Part shown: positions 49,895-58,001 of the stretch, piece after piece
How the letters are laid out: each line of letters begins with the position of its first letter
How positions within the stretch are numbered: the first letter of the stretch is position 1
NCBI GenBank assembly: GCA_052379845.1
Contig: JBQTCF010000005.1
From: Roseinatronobacter sp052379845
GTDB lineage: Bacteria; Pseudomonadota; Alphaproteobacteria; Rhodobacterales; Rhodobacteraceae
DNA: 64,000 nucleotides
Reading direction: 5' to 3' (one strand)
Notes under the pieces: model-generated
The model's input: the letters and a program-made list of their open reading frames with translations, nothing else
What the model was told of the DNA's origin: nothing
Databases searched by the model: none
Translations under genes and position numbers: made by a program

Positions 49895-50776
49895 ATGAAC
49901 CTGGACGAGATTGTCGCAATCGACTTTCATACCCATGCCGAAGAACCCTGCAACTGCCACCGCGACGATGGCTATAACGAATTCCAACAAGGCATGGCGG
50001 CCTATTTCAAGAACCCGGCAGGCGTGGACGGCATGCTGCCCACGGTGCCGCAAACCGCCGAGTATTACCGCGCGCGCAAGATTGCCGCCGTGATTTTTGG
50101 CGTCGATGCCGAACGCGAAACCGGCTTCTACCGCCATACAAATGAAGAAATCGCGGAGCTTTGCGCCGCGAATTCCGACATTCTGATTCCCTTTGCATCG
50201 ATTGATCCCGCCAAGGGCAAGCTGGGCGCCCGCGAAGCCCGCCGTCTGGTGCGCGAATTCGGCGTCAAGGGGTTCAAATTCCATCCCACCATGCAGGGTT
50301 TCTTCCCAAATGACCGCATGGCCTATCCCTTGTATGAAGCTATCGCCGAAGAAGGCGCGATCATGCTGTTCCATACCGGGCAAACCGGGGTCGGGTCGGG
50401 CATGCGCGGCGGAATGGGCATGCGGCTGAAATATTCAAACCCCATGCATATTGATGATGTGGCGGTGGACTTCCCCGATACATCCATTGTTCTGGCGCAC
50501 CCGTCCTTTCCCTGGACAGAAGAAGGGTTGTCGGTGGCGCAGCATAAGCCCAATGTCTATATCGACATGTCGGGCTGGTCGCCAAAATACTTCCCGCCAA
50601 TCTTCATCCATTATGCCAACACGCTGCTGAAACGCAAAATGCTGTTCGGCTCCGACTGGCCCGCCATCACACCGGACCGCTGGCTAAGTGATTTTGCAGA
50701 ACTCAACATCCGCGAAGAAGTGCGCCCGCTGATCCTGAAGGAAAATGCCGCACGCTTGCTGAAACTCATGGACTGA
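49895..50776 (+). CDS. Amidohydrolase family protein (COG2159 type)
   Basis: This 293-residue metal-dependent (beta/alpha)8 hydrolase or lyase has the HxH metal site FHTH (H12, H14), FKFHPTMQ, an internal MLFHTGQTG, LAHPSFPW and the late catalytic Asp in LFGSDWPAITP. Family members near aromatic genes include 4-oxalomesaconate hydratase LigJ, aromatic decarboxylases, and the 4-hydroxyphenyl-beta-ketoacyl-CoA hydrolase of CoA-dependent hydroxycinnamate breakdown. Adjacency to crotonase and Fcs favours the last. A PIG-L-type hydratase nearby makes LigJ redundant but possible. The cysteine-rich CNCH after the HxH is notable. Confidence 0.83.
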   Translation: MNLDEIVAIDFHTHAEEPCNCHRDDGYNEFQQGMAAYFKNPAGVDGMLPTVPQTAEYYRARKIAAVIFGVDAERETGFYRHTNEEIAELCAANSDILIPFASIDPAKGKLGAREARRLVREFGVKGFKFHPTMQGFFPNDRMAYPLYEAIAEEGAIMLFHTGQTGVGSGMRGGMGMRLKYSNPMHIDDVAVDFPDTSIVLAHPSFPWTEEGLSVAQHKPNVYIDMSGWSPKYFPPIFIHYANTLLKRKMLFGSDWPAITPDRWLSDFAELNIREEVRPLILKENAARLLKLMD

Positions 50777-50777
50777 A

Positions 50778-50801
50778 AAATGGGGCCTTCTGGTCCCATT
50801 T
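50778..50801. terminator. Bidirectional terminator, amidohydrolase / galD
   Basis: AAATGGGGCC and GGTCCCATTT form a 10-bp stem with one G-U pair and loop TTCT. A-rich and T-rich flanks exist on both sides, so it can terminate both convergent operons. Confidence 0.7.
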
Positions 50802-50818
50802 GCCAATCTGCGCTGGCG

Positions 50819-51895
50819 TCAGGCCGGTGCAGGGACGGGGAACACCAGCCCGTCAAAAATCTTGCGCGTGGTCCGCATGACGCCGGCGCGTGCCACTGTG
50901 CCGTCAGTTCCGGTTTCAATCAGCACCTCTGCGGCACCTGTCGGGTGTTCAATACTGTATCGGCCATCCTTGGGCCTGCGCGCCAAAGGAAAGGCTACAC
51001 TGCCCGGCAAGGCGCAGGCCGTGGCCACCGAAACCGCCGCAAAAACGCCAATCGTTGCGTGGCAGCGATGCGGAATGAAGCTGCGTGTGGAAATGGCCCC
51101 GCCCGCCATGGGGTCAGAAACCAGCGTCATTTTCGGCACGGATTTTTCGCGCACATCGCCCAAATTCATCATTGGGCCAACCGCCAGACGAATCTCCTCC
51201 AGCCGCGCTTTCAACGCATCATGGGCGTCCAGATCCTCGCGGCTTTCCTGCCCGGTAATGCCAAAATCAGCGGCGCGCAGCACCACAATGGGCATACCAT
51301 TGTCAATGCAGGTCACCTCAACACCTTTCACCACATCCAGCACATTTCCCGTGGGCAAAAGCGCCCCGCACATGGACCCGGCAATATTTTCAAACATCAA
51401 GGGCAGCGCCGCATGGTGCCCCGGAACCCCGTCAATAGCCGTCTCCCCCGCATAGGAAACCTTGCCATCAGGCGTTCGCACGCGCGCCAGCGCCACTTCG
51501 CCAGTGTTGCGCATGTGAATGCGCACGGGCGTTTCCCCGTCTTGCGCGCGCACCAACCCGCGCTCAATCGCCGCCGGTCCGACACCAGCCAGAATATTGC
51601 CGCAGCCCTGCGCATCGGACACCAGCGCGCGGTCAACAAACACCTGCAAAAACAGGTAGTCCACATCCGCATCCTCGCGCGTCGACGGTGACAGGATGGC
51701 AACTTTTGACGTCAGCGGATCGCCACCGCCCATGCCGTCAATCTGGCGCGGATCAGGGCTTCCCATCAGCCCCAGCAACACGGCATCGCGCGCGCCAATT
51801 TCCTGCGGCAGATCCGTGGCCAGCAGATAGGCCCCCTTGGACGTCCCCCCCCGCATCCAAAGACACGGAATTCCCTGTTGCCAAAAATCACGCAT
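50819..51895 (-). CDS. galD: 4-oxalomesaconate tautomerase (PrpF family)
   Basis: This 358-residue protein of the PrpF/DAP-epimerase-like fold matches the size and layout of GalD, which interconverts tautomers of 4-oxalomesaconate in gallate and protocatechuate meta-cleavage. Family text: GIPCLWMRGGTSKGAYLLATDL, DGMGGGDPLTSKVAI, DAQGCGNILAGVGPAAIERG and ISTRSFIPHRCHATIGVFAA. The conserved Cys in GCGN is present. It is the last gene of the galB-dioxygenase-aldolase-galD operon, 84 bp after the aldolase gene with a hairpin between. Confidence 0.88.
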   Translation of the reverse strand: MRDFWQQGIPCLWMRGGTSKGAYLLATDLPQEIGARDAVLLGLMGSPDPRQIDGMGGGDPLTSKVAILSPSTREDADVDYLFLQVFVDRALVSDAQGCGNILAGVGPAAIERGLVRAQDGETPVRIHMRNTGEVALARVRTPDGKVSYAGETAIDGVPGHHAALPLMFENIAGSMCGALLPTGNVLDVVKGVEVTCIDNGMPIVVLRAADFGITGQESREDLDAHDALKARLEEIRLAVGPMMNLGDVREKSVPKMTLVSDPMAGGAISTRSFIPHRCHATIGVFAAVSVATACALPGSVAFPLARRPKDGRYSIEHPTGAAEVLIETGTDGTVARAGVMRTTRKIFDGLVFPVPAPA

Positions 51896-51898
51896 GAC

Positions 51899-51970
51899 TG
51901 GCCCTTCATCTTGCCAAAAATACTCTCAGGGGGTGAATTTGGCAGCGCCAAAGAGGGGGCGGAACGCCCC
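51899..51970. repeat. Hairpin plus TATTTTTGGC-type terminator module between ligK and galD
   Basis: AGGGGGC and GCCCCCT form a stem around 51950-51970. Read on the minus strand it leads on to CCCCCTGAGAGTATTTTTGG and CAAGATGAAG just before galD. The tail resembles the ATATTTACGCCAGAATGAAAG after the triple hairpin at 42743-42816. This looks like a second copy of a dispersed terminator module, here inside an operon. Confidence 0.55.
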
Positions 51971-51979
51971 CTGGTCACC

Positions 51980-52651
51980 CTAAATATATTTCAGGCCCTT
52001 CTCGGCCAGTTTTGCACGCATATTATAGATATCCAGCCCCAGTTCGCCTGCCGCCAGCCGCGTGCGCTTGGCCTCTTCCGCGTCCAGCCGGGCCTGTGCC
52101 TTGGCGGCCACGTCTTGCGCCTGCGCCTGTGGCACGACGACCACGCCATCATCATCTGCAATGATCACGTCACCGGCGGCGATGGCCTGCCCTGCGCAGA
52201 CGATCGGCACATTCACTGATCCCAGCGTTTCCTTGACTGTTCCTTGGGCGGAAATGGCCTTGGACCAGACCGGAAAGCCCATCTCCTGCAAATCCGCCAC
52301 ATCGCGCACACCAGCGTCGATGATCAGCCCGCGACAGCCGCGCGCCATCGCGCTGGTGGCCAGAAGATCCCCGAAATAGCCGGTATCACAAGGGCTGGTG
52401 GGGGCAAGAACCAGAATGTCACCATCGTGCAATTGCTCAATGGCGACATGCAGCATCCAGTTGTCGCCCGGGGGGGCGCTGATGGTCACCGCTGACCCCG
52501 CAATCCGTGCGCCGCGCCAGATGGGGCGCATATAGGACGCCAGACAGCCGCTGCGCCCCTGCGCTTCATGCACAGTGGCCGCGCCCGCACGACCCAGCGC
52601 ATCAATAATTGCGCGATCCGCGCGCGGAATATTCTGAACGACAACAGACAT
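51980..52651 (-). CDS. ligK: 4-carboxy-4-hydroxy-2-oxoadipate aldolase / oxaloacetate decarboxylase (RraA-like)
   Basis: This 223-residue RraA-fold class II aldolase corresponds to LigK/GalC/ProA, which splits 4-carboxy-4-hydroxy-2-oxoadipate into pyruvate and oxaloacetate, the last step of the 4,5-cleavage route. Typical segments: GAATVHEAQGRSGCLASYMRPI, GDNWMLHVAIEQLHDGDILVL, GDLLATSAMARGCRGLIIDAGVRD (with the metal-binding Asp and catalytic Arg) and IADDDGVVVVP. It starts 3 bp after the dioxygenase stop. Confidence 0.9.
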   Translation of the reverse strand: MSVVVQNIPRADRAIIDALGRAGAATVHEAQGRSGCLASYMRPIWRGARIAGSAVTISAPPGDNWMLHVAIEQLHDGDILVLAPTSPCDTGYFGDLLATSAMARGCRGLIIDAGVRDVADLQEMGFPVWSKAISAQGTVKETLGSVNVPIVCAGQAIAAGDVIIADDDGVVVVPQAQAQDVAAKAQARLDAEEAKRTRLAAGELGLDIYNMRAKLAEKGLKYI

Positions 52652-52654
52652 GTA

Positions 52655-53620
52655 TCAGCCTTTCTGTGGCACTGGCGGGGTGCCGTGGGTATGGAATGTC
52701 TCAATGGTTTTCAGTCCCCAGGCCTGCCCCTTCTTGCGGTCGGCCTCGGTCCAGCAGACAGGTTCCCAGTCCGGCGCAAGGATCAGGCGCGCGCCTGCAT
52801 TGGCCAGTTCCACGCGGTTTCCGGCGGGTTCCCAGACATACAGGAAAAACGTGCCCTGAATGGCGTGCTTATGCGGGCCGGTTTCGATATGCACCCCGTT
52901 TTGCAGGAAAATATCGGCCGCGCGCAAGATATCTTCGCGCTGGTCGGTGGCATAGGTGACATGATGCAACCGCGCGTGCCCCCCCCCGTGTTCTTCGGTG
53001 CAGGCCAGATCATAGGTTTTGTTATTGATGGTGAACCAGCACCCCCCGATGCGGCCATTGTCCAGCTGGATGTATTCGGTCACCCGGCTGCCCAGACAGG
53101 TTTCCATGAACCGCCGGAATTCGGTGACATCGGCGGCCAGAAGGTTCAGGTGGTCTATGCGGCGCGGGGCAGCCCCTGTAAATGCGCTGGCGGTGTTTTT
53201 CAGCGCGGGTGTGTCCGCGTCATCGGGTTCGGCGCGGCGGGTGTCGTAATAAATCTCGAAAACATGGCCGAACGGGTCTTCAAACCGGAAGGCGCGCCCG
53301 TGGCTGTCGTCGCCATCGCCCCAGCCATGCACCTTGTAGCCAGACGCCTCGATGGCGGCCACGCGCCGCGCCAATGCGTCGGGGCTGGCCGCGCGATACC
53401 CGATATGGCCCACGCCGGTGGTGGTGGCGCGCGTCAGTTTCAGGGTGCAGAATTCATAATCATCCCACGCGCGCAGATAGGCGCTGTTTTCATCCTGCCC
53501 GGACAGTTTCAGCCCATAGATGCGGGTGAAGAAATCAAGGCTTTCGTCGAACTTGTCGGTCAGCATTTCGACATGGCCCAGATGGGCGATATCGAAGCCT
53601 GGATTGGTGGGGGGGGTCAT
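52655..53620 (-). CDS. Type I (VOC) extradiol ring-cleavage dioxygenase
   Basis: This 321-residue two-domain vicinal-oxygen-chelate dioxygenase resembles catechol 2,3-dioxygenases, which open aromatic diols next to the hydroxyls with Fe(II) and O2. The metal triad is visible in the second domain: H157 (RIDHLNLL), H219/H220 (ARLHHVTY) and E271 (NRVELANAG). GGGHARLHHVTYATD and FLYVWEPAGNRVEL are family hallmarks. It lies between galB (12 bp) and ligK (3 bp) and is surely co-transcribed. Since the neighbours process 4-oxalomesaconate, the substrate may be gallate-, methylgallate- or protocatechuate-like. Those reactions are normally done by LigAB-type (type II) enzymes, which are absent here. 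Confidence 0.87.
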   Translation of the reverse strand: MTPPTNPGFDIAHLGHVEMLTDKFDESLDFFTRIYGLKLSGQDENSAYLRAWDDYEFCTLKLTRATTTGVGHIGYRAASPDALARRVAAIEASGYKVHGWGDGDDSHGRAFRFEDPFGHVFEIYYDTRRAEPDDADTPALKNTASAFTGAAPRRIDHLNLLAADVTEFRRFMETCLGSRVTEYIQLDNGRIGGCWFTINNKTYDLACTEEHGGGHARLHHVTYATDQREDILRAADIFLQNGVHIETGPHKHAIQGTFFLYVWEPAGNRVELANAGARLILAPDWEPVCWTEADRKKGQAWGLKTIETFHTHGTPPVPQKG

Positions 53621-53632
53621 GCCGTCCCTTCC

Positions 53633-54364
53633 TTACAGTTCATCCACAGTGCGCGGAAAGATGGATTGGAACCCTTCGGCATATTTGCAGTCCCGCCCGC
53701 CCGACATGCCGCCCGAATTGCGCTTGAAGTGATTGGCACGCTGTTGGGCAACGCGGGTGTAATAGTCCCACAAATGCACCTGCCCGTTCATATGTTCCAT
53801 GGCGGCGCGCTTCTTGTCCCAGACGGGCGTGATGTCCAGAAAGGTGTCCGGCTTCCAGCCCATCTGTTCGGTCTGGTGGGGTTCAAACAGGTAAAGCTGC
53901 GGCGCGCCCAGAACCTTTTCGCCGGGGTTATGGCCCCAGGCCTGCGCGATCATGCGGCATTCAAGCGCGATCTGGGTCGTGTACATATGGTCGGTATTAT
54001 AAGGGTCATACTGGCTGTGGCTTAGCATAAAGGCTGGCTGCACCTTGCGGATCAGGTCAACCAGACGCATCTTGTCGTCTTGTTCCAGATGCAGCGGGTA
54101 ATCGCCCAGATCGAAGCATTCCAGATGATGCACGCCCAGCACGTCAGCGGCGGCTTCTGCTTCGGCGCGGCGGTTGGCCTTCACCTCGTCCAGGGTTTTG
54201 CCTTCTTTCCACAGGCGCGCGCTTTCGCCCCGTTCCCCGAATGACAGGCACGCCACAGTGACCTGATAGCCCATTTCTGCATGCAGCGCGATAGCGCCCC
54301 CGCAGCGCCAGACAAAATCAGCGGCATGGGCAGAAATAACAAGCGCGGTTTTTGGCGCGGTCAT
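53633..54364 (-). CDS. galB: 4-oxalomesaconate hydratase, PIG-L/LmbE family
   Basis: This 243-residue zinc hydrolase-fold protein has the text found in GalB hydratases: ALVISAHAADFVWRCGGAIA (in place of the usual AHPDDE), VACLSFGERGESARLWKEGK and LSHSQYDPYNTDHMYT. GalB adds water to 4-oxalomesaconate, giving the substrate of LigK. ATG 54364 follows GGGAGG at good spacing. It is the first gene of the minus-strand operon galB - dioxygenase - ligK - galD. Confidence 0.88.
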   Translation of the reverse strand: MTAPKTALVISAHAADFVWRCGGAIALHAEMGYQVTVACLSFGERGESARLWKEGKTLDEVKANRRAEAEAAADVLGVHHLECFDLGDYPLHLEQDDKMRLVDLIRKVQPAFMLSHSQYDPYNTDHMYTTQIALECRMIAQAWGHNPGEKVLGAPQLYLFEPHQTEQMGWKPDTFLDITPVWDKKRAAMEHMNGQVHLWDYYTRVAQQRANHFKRNSGGMSGGRDCKYAEGFQSIFPRTVDEL

Positions 54365-54481
54365 GGAAACCTCCCTGATGGAACAGGATGACTTGATCCC
54401 ATGCGCGCCAGCGCGGCGCAATTTTGAAGCGCGTGCCGCTTCATAAGAAATGGCTATAGGCGGGCGTTGACGCGCGCCTGT

Positions 54482-55315
54482 TCACGCGCCTTTGGGTGGG
54501 CGGAGATGCGCCAGAAAAGGTGCATCTGGTGCAATCCTGTCCAGCGCGGCGCGCAGCCCTTCATAGGCAACTGACATTGTGTGTGCATTGGCGTGCAAAA
54601 TGGTGTCTGCGTCGCACACAAGCGCCACATGACCACGCCAGAACAGTAAATCCCCGCGTTGCGCGCGGGTGCCGTCGGGCAGGGCGGGGCCAAAAGCCTT
54701 GGCCTGCAGGTCGCTGTCGGCGGGACAGGGCTGCCCACAGGCATGAAATGCCACCTGCACCAGTCCCGAACAATCAATTCCGCCTGACGAATTCCCCCCC
54801 CACAGGTATGGTGTGCCCAGCAGCATATGCGCCACTGCCACGGGGTCAGCTTCAGCGTGATCCAGCGGGGCCAAATGTTGCACTGGCACCCAGCCCCCGC
54901 AGGATGCGCGCAGGAACGCCCCGACCTGATCCGTGATCAAGACCTGGGCATTCATGGACAGCGCGCCAGTGTCGGGGCTTTTCAGGTCGGGGCGGGAATA
55001 CAGATGCGTGGCGCGGCTGCGCACCCGGTGGGTGACGGGGTGATCAGGGGCCAGCGCTGTGTCACGCAGCCAGCCGCAATACCCATCGGCCTGAAGCTGC
55101 ACGAAACTGTATCCGTCGCGCTGGTCAATCATGGTCAGGGCCGCGCCGCGCAAAACCTGCCGGTCGCGCGGGCCGCCGGGGGCGCGCAACAGGTCCGATA
55201 TGGCCGCAGCGGCGCGCATGGGGGTTCCGGTGGTGACCTGCGCGCCATCTGCTGGCGGGTGCCACCCCTGAAGGGCAACGCGCCCGCTAAACGGTGTCAG
55301 GCGCGGGTCAGTCAC
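54482..55315 (-). CDS. NlpC/P60 family peptidase with SH3-like domains
   Basis: This 277-residue protein has bacterial SH3-like regions (about 35-150) and a C-terminal NlpC/P60 cysteine peptidase domain: PYLWGGNSSGGIDCSGLVQVAF with catalytic Cys, GDLLFWRGHVALV with His, and a further His in ILHANAH. Such enzymes cut gamma-D-glutamyl-diaminopimelate bonds in peptidoglycan or its fragments. No signal peptide is visible, so it may act on recycled muropeptides in the cytoplasm, like YkfC. The start overlaps the M17 aminopeptidase stop by ATGA, which supports cooperative peptide turnover. Confidence 0.9.
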   Translation of the reverse strand: MTDPRLTPFSGRVALQGWHPPADGAQVTTGTPMRAAAAISDLLRAPGGPRDRQVLRGAALTMIDQRDGYSFVQLQADGYCGWLRDTALAPDHPVTHRVRSRATHLYSRPDLKSPDTGALSMNAQVLITDQVGAFLRASCGGWVPVQHLAPLDHAEADPVAVAHMLLGTPYLWGGNSSGGIDCSGLVQVAFHACGQPCPADSDLQAKAFGPALPDGTRAQRGDLLFWRGHVALVCDADTILHANAHTMSVAYEGLRAALDRIAPDAPFLAHLRPPKGA

Positions 55316-56721
55316 AGCTTCAGCGCGGCGGGCAGGGCGTCGAACAGGGCGCGGGCGGCTTGTCCAACCCCGCCTTTGGGGCGGGCGGGGGCGGCGACAG
55401 GTTGATGGCCGTAGATGTCGAAATGCACAAAACGGGGTGTGTTCTCGACAAACCTATGCAGGAATAATGCCGCCGTAATAGCCCCCGCCATGCCGCCCGA
55501 TGGTGCATTGTCCAGATCTGCAATTCCGGGCTGGATATTGGCTTCATATCCCGGATGCAGCGGCAACGGCCAGACCGGGTCGCGCACCGCATCGCCTGAT
55601 TGCAGCAAAGCCGCACTCAGGGCGGTGTCGCGTGTGAAAAACGGCGCAATATCGGGGCCGACTGCCACACGCGCTGCACCTGTCAGCGTGGCCATGCAGA
55701 TGATCATGTCGGGCGTTTCCTCATCCGCAAGGGTCAGGGCATCGGCCAGCACCAGCCGCCCTTCGGCGTCTGTGTTGTTGACCTCAATGCTCACGCCCTT
55801 GCGCGACAACAACACATCGCCGGGGCGCATGGCATTTCCCGAAACAGCGTTCTCGACGGCGGGCACAATCACGCGCAAGCGGACGGGCCAGCCTTGGGAC
55901 ATGATCATATGCGCAAGGCCCATGACTGTGGCAGCGCCGCCCATATCCTTCTTCATCAGGCCCATGGACGCGCCGGGCTTCAGGTTCAGCCCGCCTGTGT
56001 CAAAGCAGACCCCCTTGCCCACAAGCGTCAGTTGCGGGCCTTGCGTGCCCCAGCGCATGTCCAGCAAACGCGGGCTACGATCAGACGCGCGGCCCACGGC
56101 ATGCACCAGCGGGAAGTTGTGATACAGCAGTTCATCGCCATAAATGACCGATATTTCGGCCCCGAACGCCTGCCCCAGCCCGACAAAGGCGGCTTCCAGG
56201 TCCTCGGGGCCCATATGGGATGCGGGGGTGTTGATCAGGTCGCGGGTCAGCGCCTCGCCTGCTGCGATGGCTTCCAGTTTCGTGGCGTCAACGGATTTGG
56301 GCGCGACCAGTTGCGCCAGCGCGCGGGTGGGCGGGGTGCGGAACTTGTCAAACCTGTATCCTGCCAGCAACCAGCCAAGCAGTTCTTCGTCAAGTGTCGC
56401 CTGTTCGGGGCCATGTTCCAGATGGAATGTCGCTGCGGGCAGTTTGGGACGCGCCCCGCCCAGGCAGAAGCGCGCGCGCTGGCGGTCCATCGCTGTGCCC
56501 AGCCCCACCGCTGCCGCCGCAAGCCCGCCATCAGGATCAGGCACAAGGGCAATTGTGCCGAAGGCTGCGGTAAACCCGGTGGCGTCCAGCCATGCGCGCA
56601 TGCGGCGGGGCTGCATTTCTGTCCAGCCTGCCAACTCGTCCTTGGTGACAAGATGCAAGGGAACAGTGCTGCCGCTGGATGTGGCGAAACGCAGTGTGGG
56701 GGGGGCGGTGAATTCGGTCAT
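55312..56721 (-). CDS. Leucyl aminopeptidase family protein (M17)
   Basis: This 469-residue cytosolic M17 metallopeptidase has the active-site signature NTDAEGRLVLADAL and the metal/lysine segment VGKGVCFDTGGLNLKPGASM. The C-terminal half is well conserved; the N-terminal half is the variable regulatory domain. It removes N-terminal residues from peptides. It is coupled by a 4-bp overlap to the NlpC/P60 gene, as in muropeptide recycling pairs. A long inverted repeat lies upstream in its promoter region. Confidence 0.92.
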   Translation of the reverse strand: MTEFTAPPTLRFATSSGSTVPLHLVTKDELAGWTEMQPRRMRAWLDATGFTAAFGTIALVPDPDGGLAAAAVGLGTAMDRQRARFCLGGARPKLPAATFHLEHGPEQATLDEELLGWLLAGYRFDKFRTPPTRALAQLVAPKSVDATKLEAIAAGEALTRDLINTPASHMGPEDLEAAFVGLGQAFGAEISVIYGDELLYHNFPLVHAVGRASDRSPRLLDMRWGTQGPQLTLVGKGVCFDTGGLNLKPGASMGLMKKDMGGAATVMGLAHMIMSQGWPVRLRVIVPAVENAVSGNAMRPGDVLLSRKGVSIEVNNTDAEGRLVLADALTLADEETPDMIICMATLTGAARVAVGPDIAPFFTRDTALSAALLQSGDAVRDPVWPLPLHPGYEANIQPGIADLDNAPSGGMAGAITAALFLHRFVENTPRFVHFDIYGHQPVAAPARPKGGVGQAARALFDALPAALKL

Positions 56722-56944
56722 GGTCGCTTTCCGGTCAGCTGCAGATCAAAGGGCGCTGTGGCCAACCGCGTTGACCCGTGCCACCCTGACATGTTGTTTC
56801 GCGTGTTGCAAAAGCAGGACATCACCCCGCAGTTTTTTGCAACATGCCCTGCGCGCGACCTTAGATCAGATTTTGTCCAAGGGGAAAGCGGATTCGCGCG
56901 GCCCGTGGCAGGCGCGGCGCTGACGTCGCGGTGGCGCAATAATG
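56722..56944. other. Intergenic region upstream of M17 aminopeptidase
   Basis: These 223 bp contain TGTTGCAAAA (56804-56813) and TTTTGCAACA (56835-56844), a perfect 10-bp inverted repeat with a 21-bp spacer. It could be an operator for the aminopeptidase promoter or the terminator of the small gene further right. I see no gene in the remainder. Confidence 0.45.
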
Positions 56945-57325
56945 CTACATTTGCAGAAGCGGCAGCTGCCACAGGTCCACAAAGGACCGGTCCCCCACGC
57001 GCGCCGCCCTGTGCCACAGCGCGGTTGCGGCGGTTTTATCCTGTTGCTGGCTGGCGTTTTCCAACTGCCCCAGAATGGTCGCAAGGGACACCAGCCCGAT
57101 GGAGTCCGCAAAGGCGCGCGCCGTTCGCGCATGCTCGGGCACTTGGGCTAGGGTGTCAGCGCGAAACGCGGCTTCGGTGACGCGCAAGCAACCTGTCAGG
57201 TTTTCCAGTGTCGTTATGATGGCCATTTCCGCCTGAGCAGCGCCCAGATGGCGAAACAATGCCGCTATACGATGTGAATCGACGGCGATGGTGTCATGCT
57301 GCCTTAGGTGAACAATTTCCCCCAT
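56945..57325 (-). CDS. Conserved hypothetical protein
   Basis: This 126-residue protein has no signal peptide or membrane helix; it appears mostly helical, with an Ala-rich amphipathic pattern (RIAALFRHLGAAQAEMAIITT, ARTARAFADSIGLVSLATILG). The helical spacing recalls small four-helix phosphotransfer-like or regulatory proteins, but a phospho-acceptor His cannot be identified. I do not recognise the family. It stands alone between the M17 gene and a lower-GC gene. Confidence 0.6.
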   Translation of the reverse strand: MGEIVHLRQHDTIAVDSHRIAALFRHLGAAQAEMAIITTLENLTGCLRVTEAAFRADTLAQVPEHARTARAFADSIGLVSLATILGQLENASQQQDKTAATALWHRAARVGDRSFVDLWQLPLLQM

Positions 57326-57467
57326 TCCTGCCCCTTTGCCGTGTCCGCTGCCATGAAAACAAACGCAAACCCGCCCGTTTTCGATGGTGTTGAGTCAAAA
57401 ACATAAGGAAAATGGAATACTGAAAGAATGTAGCAACAATAAGGCAAGCGGCCCAAACGCAGGTTAG

Positions 57468-57890
57468 TCAAAGGCCGATTGATGCCGGATTGTGCGCTTC
57501 CGGCATGGCTGATGAATGGTGTTCAATAATTTTCCACCCTGTTTCACCCCATCGATAAACGAACGTATATCGGCACATGATACTAGACCGCACATTATTG
57601 TCGTCCACATGTATAACATAGATTCCGGAATCAATCGATATCCCTTCGAATAGCCGGATATTATGTTCAAGCACCTGTGCATGCGGTTGGCGTTTCAAAA
57701 ACACCGTGAAATAGTCGCGGATGGCTGCGGGCGTCTTGCGCACCTGATTTGATACGGTGGGCATCAAAATGGCATCCGGGGCATATAGCGCGGCGACAGT
57801 TCGCGCATCACGCGTGTCCAGCGCGGCATTCCAGCTATCCAGCAATGCGGCAATTTCCCTGAGGTCGTGCTTCTGCTGTGCGAGTGTCAT
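57468..57890 (-). CDS. SnoaL/DUF4440-like (NTF2-fold) protein
   Basis: This 140-residue protein has the NTF2-like fold common to SgcJ/EcaC and DUF4440 proteins: IAALLDSWNAALDTRDARTVAALYAPDAILMPT, then a conical beta-sheet ending in RYTFVYRWGETGWKIIEHHSSAMPE. Members bind small molecules or act as association domains; enzyme activity cannot be claimed. ATG 57890 is preferred to an upstream in-frame ATG that would add a Cys/His-rich leader. The region 57330-57960 is visibly less GC-rich than its surroundings, suggesting transfer. Confidence 0.75.
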   Translation of the reverse strand: MTLAQQKHDLREIAALLDSWNAALDTRDARTVAALYAPDAILMPTVSNQVRKTPAAIRDYFTVFLKRQPHAQVLEHNIRLFEGISIDSGIYVIHVDDNNVRSSIMCRYTFVYRWGETGWKIIEHHSSAMPEAHNPASIGL

Positions 57891-58001
57891 GCCGGAAACG
57901 TCCCTTTTTGGCTGGCCTGTGCGCGAAATAATCTTCTGGTGGCAGGCGTGCTGGTGCAATCTTAAATAAGGTTTGTGTATCGGGCAAGCGGGGGTATTGG
58001 C

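Noticed and set aside
52568..54025. 485-codon plus-strand open frame over the dioxygenase and galB genes
   Set aside because: Spans two real minus-strand genes and has no recognisable domain.
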